Of a stretch of DNA of 9,001 nt, positions 1 to 5,790 are shown one piece after another. A program made the translations under genes and the position numbers. Below the pieces are notes generated by a model. It saw nothing but the letters and a program-made list of their open reading frames with translations, was not told the origin of the DNA and searched no databases. Position 1 is the stretch's first letter. Every line of letters begins with the position of its first letter. The DNA comes from Opitutales bacterium (GTDB taxonomy: Bacteria; Verrucomicrobiota; Verrucomicrobiia; Opitutales; Oceanipulchritudinaceae), in assembly GCA_007123395.1 (NCBI GenBank), contig SKLD01000158.1, forward strand, positions 1 through 9,001, given 5' to 3'.

Positions 1-1272
1 AAGAGCAAGGGGGTGCGCAAGGAAGGGCTTGTCGAGAAGGTCTTGCAACGGCGCGGCACCCATCCGGGGCTTGTCCATGTCTTGTCGGTAATGGAAAGCT
101 GCCACACCTTCCAGCCCTGGCATGACAAAGGCAGCGGCAAGACCGGGTTGCGCATGAAACAGGGCAAGTGTCTGACCTACTACTTTTACCTGATCGATCC
201 CGAACTGGGGCTGATGTATGTGCGTGTGCCGACTTGGCTGCCCTGTCGGCTGCAGATTTATTTCAACGCCCACAACTGGCTGGCCCGTGAACTGGACAAA
301 CGCGCCATCGGCCACCGTATGGAGGACAACGCCTTCGTTCAGATCGAGGATTGGGAACAGGCGAGGGAGATCGCGCATGGGTTCAAAGTGCGAAAGTGGG
401 AACGCAAGTTCACGGACCTGGCGAGACGCTTCTGCCCGATACAGGACACCTTCCAGGGCGGCTACCGATGGACCGTCATGCAAGTTGAGTACGCCCTGGA
501 CGTGGTCTTCAAGGACAGTGCGACCCTGGGCCCGCTCTACGAGGAAATCAGCCGTCAGGCGATACTGGCAGTCAAAGTCCAGGACATGGCACGTTTCTGG
601 GGCAAGCGCTACTCGCCGCAGGCCGAAGCGCAAAGCGACTTTAAAACCTTGGTCGAAGGAACCCGCATCAAGCATGTTCTGGGCAGGCAGTCATTGAAAA
701 TGTATGACAAGTATTCGCGCGTGCTACGCATCGAAGCGACCAGCAACGACATCACCTTTTTCCGCCACCACCGCAAGGTGGTCGGTCGGGATGGACGCGG
801 GCAGTACAAGATGGCGGCATTGAAGAAGTCCATCTACAGCCTTTCGGATGTGGTGAACATCCTTGAGGCGGCCTGTCGGCGTTATCTCGACTTCGTCGGG
901 ATCCTGGAGGACCGCACTCCGGCCCGGCACGATCTGAACAAGGTCAGCCGCACCGTGCGCGATCCGGCCGAACGCACCTGGCGCGGCTTCAACTTCTTCC
1001 ACGAGGAAGACCAAAAGGTTCTGCTTGCCTTGCTCCGGGGCGAGTTCTCGATCAACGGCCTGAGCAACCGAAGACTCCGCTCCATCCTGCCCGACAAATC
1101 CTCCGGCCAGATAAGCCGTATCCTCAAACGCCTGCGCATGCACGGACTGATAAAGAAAGTTGGAAAATCCTATCGTTACTACTTAACCAACCTTGGAAAG
1201 CGCTTGCTGATCGCAGGCCATAAGTTGATTGAGAACATAATCTTACCCAACCTCATGCCCCAAAAAGTTTGA
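1..1272 (+). CDS. Uncharacterised protein with C-terminal winged helix (5' end outside window)
   Basis: The frame is open from base 1, so the gene probably starts before the window. A GTG at 13 is the first possible start seen, and residue numbers below count from it. Conserved-looking blocks are FQPWHDKGSGKTGLR (33-47), GKCLTYYFYLID (51-62), YVRVPTWLP (69-77), EGTRIKH (215-221) and KMYDK...LRIE (229-241). Residues about 333-400 (SSGQISRILKRLRMHGLIKK...YYLTNLGKRLL) read as a MarR-like winged helix. From memory, similar proteins occur in many bacterial phyla, often in several copies, labelled hypothetical or MarR-like; no function is known to me. I see no DDE, HUH or recombinase signature. Its AT content is higher than that of the ABC operon downstream, and a terminator-like hairpin follows its stop by 1 base. 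The multi-copy habit and the truncated gene behind it suggest a mobile unit, which is inference. Confidence 0.75.
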   Translation, partial: KSKGVRKEGLVEKVLQRRGTHPGLVHVLSVMESCHTFQPWHDKGSGKTGLRMKQGKCLTYYFYLIDPELGLMYVRVPTWLPCRLQIYFNAHNWLARELDKRAIGHRMEDNAFVQIEDWEQAREIAHGFKVRKWERKFTDLARRFCPIQDTFQGGYRWTVMQVEYALDVVFKDSATLGPLYEEISRQAILAVKVQDMARFWGKRYSPQAEAQSDFKTLVEGTRIKHVLGRQSLKMYDKYSRVLRIEATSNDITFFRHHRKVVGRDGRGQYKMAALKKSIYSLSDVVNILEAACRRYLDFVGILEDRTPARHDLNKVSRTVRDPAERTWRGFNFFHEEDQKVLLALLRGEFSINGLSNRRLRSILPDKSSGQISRILKRLRMHGLIKKVGKSYRYYLTNLGKRLLIAGHKLIENIILPNLMPQKV

Positions 1273-1273
1273 A

Positions 1274-1300
1274 AAATCCTGCGCGAAACGCGCAGGATTT
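1274..1300 (+). terminator. Perfect 12-bp inverted repeat, probable intrinsic terminator
   Basis: The arms AAATCCTGCGCG (1274-1285) and CGCGCAGGATTT (1289-1300) are perfectly complementary around an AAA loop. The hairpin begins one base after the TGA stop at 1270-1272, the usual place for a rho-independent terminator. The only uridine run is the TTT inside the right arm, so termination strength is uncertain. It may also mark the right end of an inserted unit, because a decapitated coding frame starts immediately behind it. Confidence 0.6.
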
Positions 1301-1309
1301 GAGGGGTAA

Positions 1310-1846
1310 GGGACTAATGACGAAGGTGAATGGCCGCTGCGCATACACCGGCTCATTACTTTCATCCCGATCCAACTTGATCCGCCGGTTGATTACGCAA
1401 TCACCGATCTCCCGCTGCATCGACCGTTTTCACGTGCCCGGAATCCGTTTCTCCGCGAGGAACGACGCTCTTCGGTGCCGGTCACTCAGTCGTGGAACTC
1501 GGCAAGGACACGTCCGGTCGAGCCGGTTTCCGAAGTCGAACGCATCGGGGTTGTCGTCTTCCACAGTCTTCCAGCGGTTCCGCACGGCTACCGCGTTTCT
1601 CTGCGCAACTACTCTGACCGGAAAATCCGCCTCAGCCGAAGGTCTATTCAAGGAGTTTTTTCGGATGGAAAAATCCTGCATCCCGCTGCGGTTGGGACGG
1701 ACTTCCAAGGTGTCACACGGCAGGATCCGAACCGGTTGTGGCAGAGCGGCGCGACAATCAGACCAAACGGGATGGATGTCGTTGATATTCGGTTCGACCT
1801 ACCGTACGACCGCCGGTTGCTGCTGGAGCGGGTTATTGTCCGCTGA
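1310..1846 (+). pseudogene. 5'-truncated gene remnant with a beta-rich C-terminal domain
   Basis: After the TAA at 1307-1309 this frame is open to the TGA at 1844-1846, about 178 codons. Codon use is GC3-rich and the translation is protein-like (EGEWPLRIHRLITFIP, GVVVFHSLPAVPHGYRVSLR, DVVDIRFDLPYDRRLLLERV). No ATG, GTG or TTG occurs in frame before the GTG at 1475, so the first 55 codons look like coding sequence without a start. The C-terminal part, with alternating strands, an 'LRNYSDRKIRLS' segment, 'FSDGKILHP' and 'IRPNGMDVVDIRFDLP', resembles immunoglobulin-like accessory domains such as DUF4352, a weak inference. I do not recognise the parent gene. Most likely the 5' part was removed or displaced by insertion of the unit to the left. 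The alternative is a short functional gene starting at GTG 1475, giving 123 residues. Confidence 0.6.
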
Positions 1847-1866
1847 ATCCTGGGGGCACGAAGCGG

Positions 1867-1888
1867 CGTTCGAACAGAACGTGCTTTT
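1867..1888 (+). terminator. Possible weak terminator after the gene remnant
   Basis: CGTTC (1867-1871) can pair with GAACG (1877-1881) around a 5-base loop, followed by TGC and a TTTT run at 1885-1888. The stem is short and lies 20 bases after the stop at 1846. It fits a terminator of the truncated gene but could be chance. Confidence 0.3.
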
Positions 1889-1963
1889 CTGAACTGCTTA
1901 GAAGGCTTCTGGTCAACCGACCTCTCACGAAGTCGCCTGATCGCATCCGGCGGCACGCTCCGG

Positions 1964-1975
1964 CAGAAGCTTCTG
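1964..1975. repeat. 12-bp perfect palindrome, possible operator
   Basis: CAGAAGCTTCTG is a perfect palindrome. A close variant, AGAAGGCTTCT at 1900-1910, lies 65 bases upstream. Both are in the leader of the response regulator gene. Two related palindromes in one leader could be binding sites for a dimeric regulator, but such short palindromes also arise by chance. Confidence 0.3.
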
Positions 1976-2136
1976 TTATCTTTCTGCTGTTTAGAAACGG
2001 ATGGCGATCCATGGGGTCGGCAAGCCGAAACCGCAAAGCTTCAGTCTCCCCCATCCTCTTGGCGTTTGGTGCGGGATATTGGTTTGCACCCTTCGGCGTG
2101 GGTCGCTTTAGAGTGTGCGGGAGAATTGGGAATTTT

Positions 2137-2742
2137 ATGCAGATATTGATCGCAGAGGACGACTCGATTTCGCGGCGGCTGCTGCAAAGTGTTCTGGAAG
2201 AGCAGGGGCACGAGGTGACAGCGGCGGAAGACGGCGAGACGGCGTGGCGCCTTTATGAGCGGACACCGACGCGTCTTGTAATCAGCGATTGGCTGATGCC
2301 GAAGCTGGACGGGATCCAATTGGTGAAGCGCATCCGCGAAGCGGCATTGAGCGACTATACCTATATCATCCTGCTCACGGCCAATGTCGGGCAGCGCGTG
2401 AATTACCTACGGGCAATGGAGGCGGGGGTGGACGATTTTCTGGCGAAACCGCTTGACCGTATCGAACTGTCTATCCGCTTGCGGGTAGCGGAGCGAATTT
2501 TGCGGGCCTCGTCGCGTATCCGTTCACTGGAGAGCGTGCTCACGATCTGCGCCTACACGAAGCGTGTGAACTTCCCGGAGGAGGGATGGCAGACCTTGGA
2601 GACATTCATGCAGAATCACCTTGGGATCACGCTTTCCCACGGAATCGACCCGGAGTATTACGAGCGCGTGCTCAAGCCGCAGATCGATGAACTGAAGCAG
2701 TCTCCGACGGCCCCGAAGCCGAAGTTGCCCACGACAGGGTGA
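2137..2742 (+). CDS. Response regulator with CheY-like receiver and short cysteine-depleted C-terminal tail
   Basis: This 201-aa protein has an N-terminal receiver domain (about 1-120) that would accept phosphate from a histidine kinase. Visible receiver residues are the acidic pair D8-D9 in ILIAEDDS, the phosphoacceptor D51 in VISDWLMP, T81 and K104 in FLAKPLD. No DNA-binding or enzymatic output domain follows. Residues about 131-178 (LESVLTICAYTKRV, W151, LSHGIDPEYYERVL) align by eye with a tail common on response regulators, 'LPICxxCKKIRdd...W..lE.Y....FSHGiCPeC'. Only the first cysteine, C138, remains; the others are T141, D171 and Y174, so metal binding by this motif is unlikely. I chose ATG 2137 because ILIAEDD must sit at the N-terminus; a GGGAG lies at 2119-2123. 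No cognate kinase is in the window. It converges on the helix-turn-helix gene with an 18-bp gap. Confidence 0.9.
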   Translation: MQILIAEDDSISRRLLQSVLEEQGHEVTAAEDGETAWRLYERTPTRLVISDWLMPKLDGIQLVKRIREAALSDYTYIILLTANVGQRVNYLRAMEAGVDDFLAKPLDRIELSIRLRVAERILRASSRIRSLESVLTICAYTKRVNFPEEGWQTLETFMQNHLGITLSHGIDPEYYERVLKPQIDELKQSPTAPKPKLPTTG

Positions 2743-2748
2743 GCATGC

Positions 2749-2790
2749 GAGCGGCGCGGCTCATTTCCGCTTTTTTTTCTTCTTTTTCTT
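2749..2790 (+). terminator. Possible terminator of the response regulator inside the convergent gene's 3' end
   Basis: A minimal GAGC/GCTC stem (2749-2752 with 2759-2762) is followed, after a short gap, by a T-rich run from about 2770. On the plus strand this run could help terminate the response regulator transcript. On the minus strand the same bases encode the lysine tail of the convergent gene. The stem is only 4 bp, so this is weak. Confidence 0.25.
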
Positions 2791-3513
2791 CTGTGTGAAG
2801 GGGGTGTTGCGCTGTTTACGGTGTTTGCCGTAGCGCAGGCCGGGCATGTCGAGGACCGGTTTACCGCCCTTTTTCACGAGTTCGGCCTGGGTCTTGACGA
2901 CGTTTTCGCGCAACGCGGCGATATCGAGTTCACCGTCTTCGTTGACGAATGTCTCGAAGTCGTCGACGGCATCGGGAGTGAAGGGCTTGGGCGGCGGAGT
3001 CTGCGGCGCGGCGGCGGGCGGCGGACTGCCCTCGGCGGCGGTCGGTTTCTCGTCGCGGGCGGATGCGGCTTCTTTCTTGGCGGGCTCCGGGTAGTCGAGC
3101 CAGATATCGCCCCCGTATTCGGGCGTGAGGCGGATGTTGTGGGCCATGCAGAAGCGGCGGATCTGGTGGCGCGTGATGGTGCGCTTGTATTCGGCGCGGA
3201 ACCACCTCTGCACGTAGGTCTCGGACCATGAATCGGTGTCGATACCCACCTCGCGGGGCTGTTTACCGGTGATGGTGTCGTAGAGTCTGCGGATTTGGTC
3301 CTCAGTGAGCGGGCGGTCCTTCTTGCGCCCCCGCCGGTCTTCGAAGATGGCGTCGCCGCGATCGCGGTAGGCGCGGGCGATATAGGAGACGTATTGGCGC
3401 GTCGTCCCGGTGGCCTCAGCGGCCTCGGACTGGGTGTGCCCCTTGTCGAGAATTTCGATGATGCGTTTCTTGAGTTCGCGCGATTTGACGGTCTTGGAGA
3501 CGTGTTCTGACAT
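2761..3513 (-). CDS. IS630-type helix-turn-helix protein without transposase catalytic domain, poly-lysine tail
   Basis: This 250-aa protein begins with the DNA-binding half of an IS630/Tc1-type transposase. A homeodomain-like helix-turn-helix (about 10-60: GHTQSEAAEATGTTRQYVSYI followed by G-D-A-I-F-E-D-R-R-G) leads to 'LTEDQIRRLYD' (69-79) and a second winged helix (about 95-128: WSETYVQRWF...TRHQIRRFCMAHNIR). In the transposase family a DDE nuclease domain would follow. Here residues 144-180 are instead a low-complexity Pro/Ala/Glu linker, 181-212 an acidic helix-prone segment, and 241-250 nearly all lysine. No DDE triad or insertion-sequence ends are seen. It therefore looks like a domesticated DNA-binding protein, perhaps a regulator or nucleoid-associated protein, which is inference. 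It is the last gene of a three-gene minus-strand group, 44 bp after the 66-aa gene. The ATG at 3513 has no clear Shine-Dalgarno site. Confidence 0.8.
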   Translation of the reverse strand: MSEHVSKTVKSRELKKRIIEILDKGHTQSEAAEATGTTRQYVSYIARAYRDRGDAIFEDRRGRKKDRPLTEDQIRRLYDTITGKQPREVGIDTDSWSETYVQRWFRAEYKRTITRHQIRRFCMAHNIRLTPEYGGDIWLDYPEPAKKEAASARDEKPTAAEGSPPPAAAPQTPPPKPFTPDAVDDFETFVNEDGELDIAALRENVVKTQAELVKKGGKPVLDMPGLRYGKHRKQRNTPFTQKKKKKKKRK

Positions 3514-3557
3514 TGTGCTTGGTTAGGTTGAAAAGCTTTGCGGCGGGGGCGACCGGA

Positions 3558-3758
3558 TCAGGAGACGACCATCTTGCCGTCGAAAATCCAGCGATAGCCC
3601 TTGCCGTTGGCGTCTTTCATTTTTATGCGCCGGAAGGTTATGTTCCGTTTCTTGTCGAGCGCTACTTCATGCGTTTCGGTTTTGCTTTTTTCCGCGTCGG
3701 GCAGTTCCGCCGCCGCGCGGAGAACGGAGTCTTTGGAAGGGATATATTTTTCGCTCAT
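3558..3758 (-). CDS. Small hypothetical protein, 66 aa
   Basis: I do not recognise this protein. It starts MSEKYIPSKDSVLRAAAELP, has a charged middle with many K, E and R (ALDKKRNITFRRIKMKDANG) and ends YRWIFDGKMVVS. The C-terminal half looks like two or three beta strands, the N-terminal half helical. It has no signal peptide or membrane segment, so it is probably cytoplasmic. The frame extends upstream of the ATG at 3758 over the pseudopilin gene, but that extension is Arg/Pro-rich shadow sequence and was left out. It lies 20 bp after the pseudopilin stop and 44 bp before the helix-turn-helix gene, consistent with co-transcription. No clear Shine-Dalgarno site precedes it. The ordinary residue composition and gene context make it likely real. 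Confidence 0.65.
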   Translation of the reverse strand: MSEKYIPSKDSVLRAAAELPDAEKSKTETHEVALDKKRNITFRRIKMKDANGKGYRWIFDGKMVVS

Positions 3759-3778
3759 AAAAGTATGGACCGGACGGT

Positions 3779-4492
3779 TTAGAAGACTTGTCCGTTGGAG
3801 TCGAGACCTTGGGCACCGGGGTTGAGGGCATCGCGGATGTCGCCGGTGGTCTGACGGCTGACGAAGTGGAGGAGTTGCCCGCCGTCTTCGTTGAGGTCGC
3901 GGTAGAACTCGACCCGGCCGTCGAGAAAGGCGATGTGGCCGCCGCGGTCGCCGTAGACGCCGGGGTTGGCGGCGTCGAGGGGTGCCCAACGTCCGTTTGT
4001 GCCGAGGCCGCGCGTCCAGACGACAGGGGTGGTGCTGGCATTGGCACGCGAAGCGAGGCGATTGGCCACGGCGACGCTAAGGGGGTGGCCGTTGAAATCG
4101 GGACTGACGACCCAACGGCCGGCGGTGCCGTCGGCAGGCGGGGTGGCGATGTTGCGCGGAAAATCCCGGCCCGAGCGTTCGACGAGTGGATCGTCGCCGA
4201 GAATGTAGAGTTCGGGGCTGTTGAGATTGGCACGTTCCGCGAGGATGGCGGCCCACTCATAAATGTTAGCGGCGTCGATGGAGCGGGGACGGCTCCCCTC
4301 CTGGGAGTAGCTGTTATAGGCGAGGGCGATCTGGCGCAGGTTGCTCGCCGCCGCCGTGCGCCGCGCGTTGTCCATGATGTTGGAGGCGACGGGCACGAGA
4401 ATCGCGATGAGGATGCCAATGACAGCGATAACCGTGAGCAGCTCCACAAGGGAGAACCCTTGCCTTGCCCTGTATGCTTTGGGATTCCGCAT
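3779..4492 (-). CDS. Type II pseudopilin-like protein (prepilin-type N-terminal cleavage/methylation domain)
   Basis: This 237-aa protein is exported and anchored by a class III (type IV pilin-like) signal. A short basic leader (MRNPKAYRARQG) precedes the expected prepilin peptidase cut G12|F13. FSLVE, with the conserved Glu at mature position 5 (E17), then starts a hydrophobic helix to about residue 37. The rest is a globular periplasmic or surface domain with 'PVVWTRGLGTNGRW' (156-169) and 'GGHIAFLDGRVEFYRDL' (184-200). That ending is the form seen in pseudopilins of Planctomycetes-Verrucomicrobia, which occur in large families per genome; whether they assemble into a secretion pseudopilus or act as surface proteins is not settled. 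The start at ATG 4492 is set by the leader; an in-frame ATG at 4651 would add 53 residues that bury it. No other secretion gene is nearby. It is first in a minus-strand group. Confidence 0.9.
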   Translation of the reverse strand: MRNPKAYRARQGFSLVELLTVIAVIGILIAILVPVASNIMDNARRTAAASNLRQIALAYNSYSQEGSRPRSIDAANIYEWAAILAERANLNSPELYILGDDPLVERSGRDFPRNIATPPADGTAGRWVVSPDFNGHPLSVAVANRLASRANASTTPVVWTRGLGTNGRWAPLDAANPGVYGDRGGHIAFLDGRVEFYRDLNEDGGQLLHFVSRQTTGDIRDALNPGAQGLDSNGQVF

Positions 4493-4634
4493 CTTGACGG
4501 TAGGAAAAGCGATGCGGGGCGCGACCGCAAGCGCCGATGGTAGGATACGGGCAAAGACGGGCCTGGGCCGCCCGGGTTGCGCGCGGCGGCATTTCAAGCT
4601 GGCACCGCGCGCCGTCTGTCCGCAGAAAGGTTCC
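4493..4634. promoter_or_regulatory. Divergent intergenic region between pseudopilin and acylphosphatase genes
   Basis: These 142 bases should carry promoters for both directions, although I find no convincing -35/-10 pairs. Two near-identical direct repeats, GACGGTAGGA (4496-4505) and GATGGTAGGA (4536-4545), lie exactly 40 bp apart. Nearer the acylphosphatase gene, GCGCGCGG (4579-4586) can pair with CCGCGCGC (4605-4612) across an 18-base loop, ending 22 bases before the ATG at 4635. Both may be regulatory or chance in GC-rich DNA. Confidence 0.35.
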
Positions 4635-4916
4635 ATGGAAGAAGGGCACATTATCCATAAGGTGGTTCATTTTTCCGGTCGCGTGCAAGGCGTGGGCTTC
4701 CGGTTCGCGACCGTGCGTGCGGCGCGGGAATTCGACGTGGCCGGAGCCGTGCGGAACCTGCCGGACGGGCGTGTGCGGCTTGATGCCGTGGGACGGCCCG
4801 ATGAAGTGATCGCCTTTGTCGGTGAGTTGACCGACCGGATGAGTGATTTTATCCGTGAAAAGGATGAGCGTGAGCAGGCTCCGCCAGAGCGCTTTGATGG
4901 TTTCTCCATCGCCTGA
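4635..4916 (+). CDS. acyP: Acylphosphatase
   Basis: Acylphosphatase hydrolyses the carboxyl-phosphate bond of acyl phosphates such as acetyl phosphate or carbamoyl phosphate and is a small cytosolic enzyme. The 93-aa length is typical. The family's first signature, FSGRVQGVGFRFATVRAAREF (13-33), contains the phosphate-binding loop and the catalytic Arg at R23. The second, GAVRNLPDGRVRLDAVG (37-53), holds the catalytic Asn at N41; both numbers coincide with those of the well-studied animal enzyme. The ATG at 4635 is preceded by AGAAAGG (4624-4630) at a 4-base spacing. It heads a plus-strand run of four genes, 28 bp before the ABC ATPase. A functional link to the transporter is not obvious; a housekeeping role is likely. 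Confidence 0.93.
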   Translation: MEEGHIIHKVVHFSGRVQGVGFRFATVRAAREFDVAGAVRNLPDGRVRLDAVGRPDEVIAFVGELTDRMSDFIREKDEREQAPPERFDGFSIA

Positions 4917-4944
4917 GTTCTGCTTTTGAGGGAGCCGCGTCGCC

Positions 4945-5790
4945 GTGGAACCGCCGATCATCATACGCGGGTTGGAAAAGAGCTTTCATGTGCGCGGGCG
5001 GAGGATCATGGCGCTGCGCGGGATCGACATGACGGTGCGGACGGGAGAGGTGTTCGGCCTCTTGGGGCCCAACGGCTCCGGCAAGTCGACGGCGCTCCGC
5101 CTGCTGATGGGCCTGGCGCGCCCGGACGCGGGAGAATGCGCGTTGTTCGGCGGTCCGGCGGCGGACCGCGTATGGCTGGGTCGGGTTGGCTACCTGCCGG
5201 AGACTCTCTCTTTTTTCGAACACTCGACGGGCTTCGACCATCTGCGCATGCTGGGGCGGGTTGGCGGTCTGCGGGGCGCGGGACTCGGCGATGCAGTCGA
5301 CCGGGCGGCGGAGTTGACAGGTATCGCGGCATACGCGGACCGACCGGTGCGCACCTATTCAAAGGGGATGCGGCAGCGACTCGGCTGGGCGCAGGCAATT
5401 CTGCACGATCCCGCCTTGCTCATTCTCGACGAACCGACCACCGGCCTCGACCCCCTCGCGAAGGAGGCGTTTCAAGGCTTGGTGGCGGAGTGGCGGGCGG
5501 CGGATAAGACAGTGCTTCTATGCACGCATGAGCTGGACGAGGCAGAGCGTCTGTGCGACCGGGTGAGTGTCTTGCATGCCGGGCGCGTCCTCATGGAGGG
5601 CACTCCCAAGGCGTTTTCCGGGGGGAACGGAGAGGTCTTTCGCTTGAGCGGGCTCGGGTCTGCAGCGGAGGCGCGGCTCATGGCATGGCTGGGCGAAGAA
5701 GGAATCGCCTGCGAACGGATGGCGGCGGGCGGTCTGCGGGCCGCGATTCTCGAAAAACTGCGCACGGCGCGACCGGGAGGCGGCGCATGA
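4945..5790 (+). CDS. ABC transporter ATP-binding protein (ABC-2 exporter type)
   Basis: This 281-aa ATPase powers an export system with the next gene. It shows Walker A GPNGSGKST (41-49), the Q-loop-region sequence GYLPETLSFFEHST (82-95; the Gln is not obvious, as in many members of this subfamily), the signature YSKGMRQRLG (138-147), Walker B LLILDEP (158-164) with catalytic E163, the D-loop GLDP (167-170) and the H-loop His H195 in CTHELDEAE. The C-terminal 50 residues are a short accessory segment usual for ABC-2 type ATPases. The start is GTG at 4945, preceded by GAGGGAG (4928-4934); an upstream in-frame start is not supported. Its stop overlaps the permease start as ATGA. The substrate cannot be read from sequence; NatA-like, gliding (GldA-like) and drug exporters share this architecture. 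Confidence 0.93.
   Translation: MEPPIIIRGLEKSFHVRGRRIMALRGIDMTVRTGEVFGLLGPNGSGKSTALRLLMGLARPDAGECALFGGPAADRVWLGRVGYLPETLSFFEHSTGFDHLRMLGRVGGLRGAGLGDAVDRAAELTGIAAYADRPVRTYSKGMRQRLGWAQAILHDPALLILDEPTTGLDPLAKEAFQGLVAEWRAADKTVLLCTHELDEAERLCDRVSVLHAGRVLMEGTPKAFSGGNGEVFRLSGLGSAAEARLMAWLGEEGIACERMAAGGLRAAILEKLRTARPGGGA

Larger units (their letters stand above)
1847..2136 (+). promoter_or_regulatory. Non-coding leader of the response regulator gene
   Basis: I see no convincing coding sequence in these 290 bases. The frame of the downstream response regulator stays open to an ATG at 2011, but the 42 residues it would add do not fit a receiver domain. The stretch holds the weak hairpin at 1867-1888, a hyphenated palindrome AGAAGGCTTCT (1900-1910) and a perfect palindrome CAGAAGCTTCTG (1964-1975). 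I find no convincing -35/-10 pair. A promoter for the response regulator is expected here from position only. Confidence 0.35.

Noticed and set aside
1269..1892. A 207-residue open frame on the plus strand after the first gene
   Set aside because: It overlaps the remnant at 1310-1846 in another frame. The remnant frame has GC-rich third positions and a protein-like translation, whereas this one is Arg/Ser-rich and patternless.
2011..2136. A 42-residue N-terminal extension of the response regulator
   Set aside because: The receiver domain must begin at QILIAEDD; the extra residues have no receiver, signal or membrane character, so ATG 2137 is preferred.
2119..2136. A promoter with TTTGCA and TTTAGA boxes at about 2085-2115 for the response regulator
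   Set aside because: The matches are four of six and three of six at 18-base spacing, no better than chance.
2761..3513. A complete IS630-family insertion sequence
   Set aside because: No DDE catalytic domain, terminal inverted repeats or TA target duplication is visible around the helix-turn-helix gene.
3788..4543. A 251-residue plus-strand frame opposite the pseudopilin gene
   Set aside because: It is a Val/Gly/Glu-rich antisense shadow of the pseudopilin gene with no recognisable motif.
3667..4554. A 295-residue minus-strand frame overlapping the pseudopilin gene
   Set aside because: It is rich in Pro, Ser, Arg and Thr with no domain pattern, while the other minus-strand frame encodes a textbook pseudopilin.
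4493..4651. A 53-residue N-terminal extension of the pseudopilin
   Set aside because: It would place the prepilin leader internally and overlap the start of the acylphosphatase gene; class III leaders are short and begin at ATG 4492.
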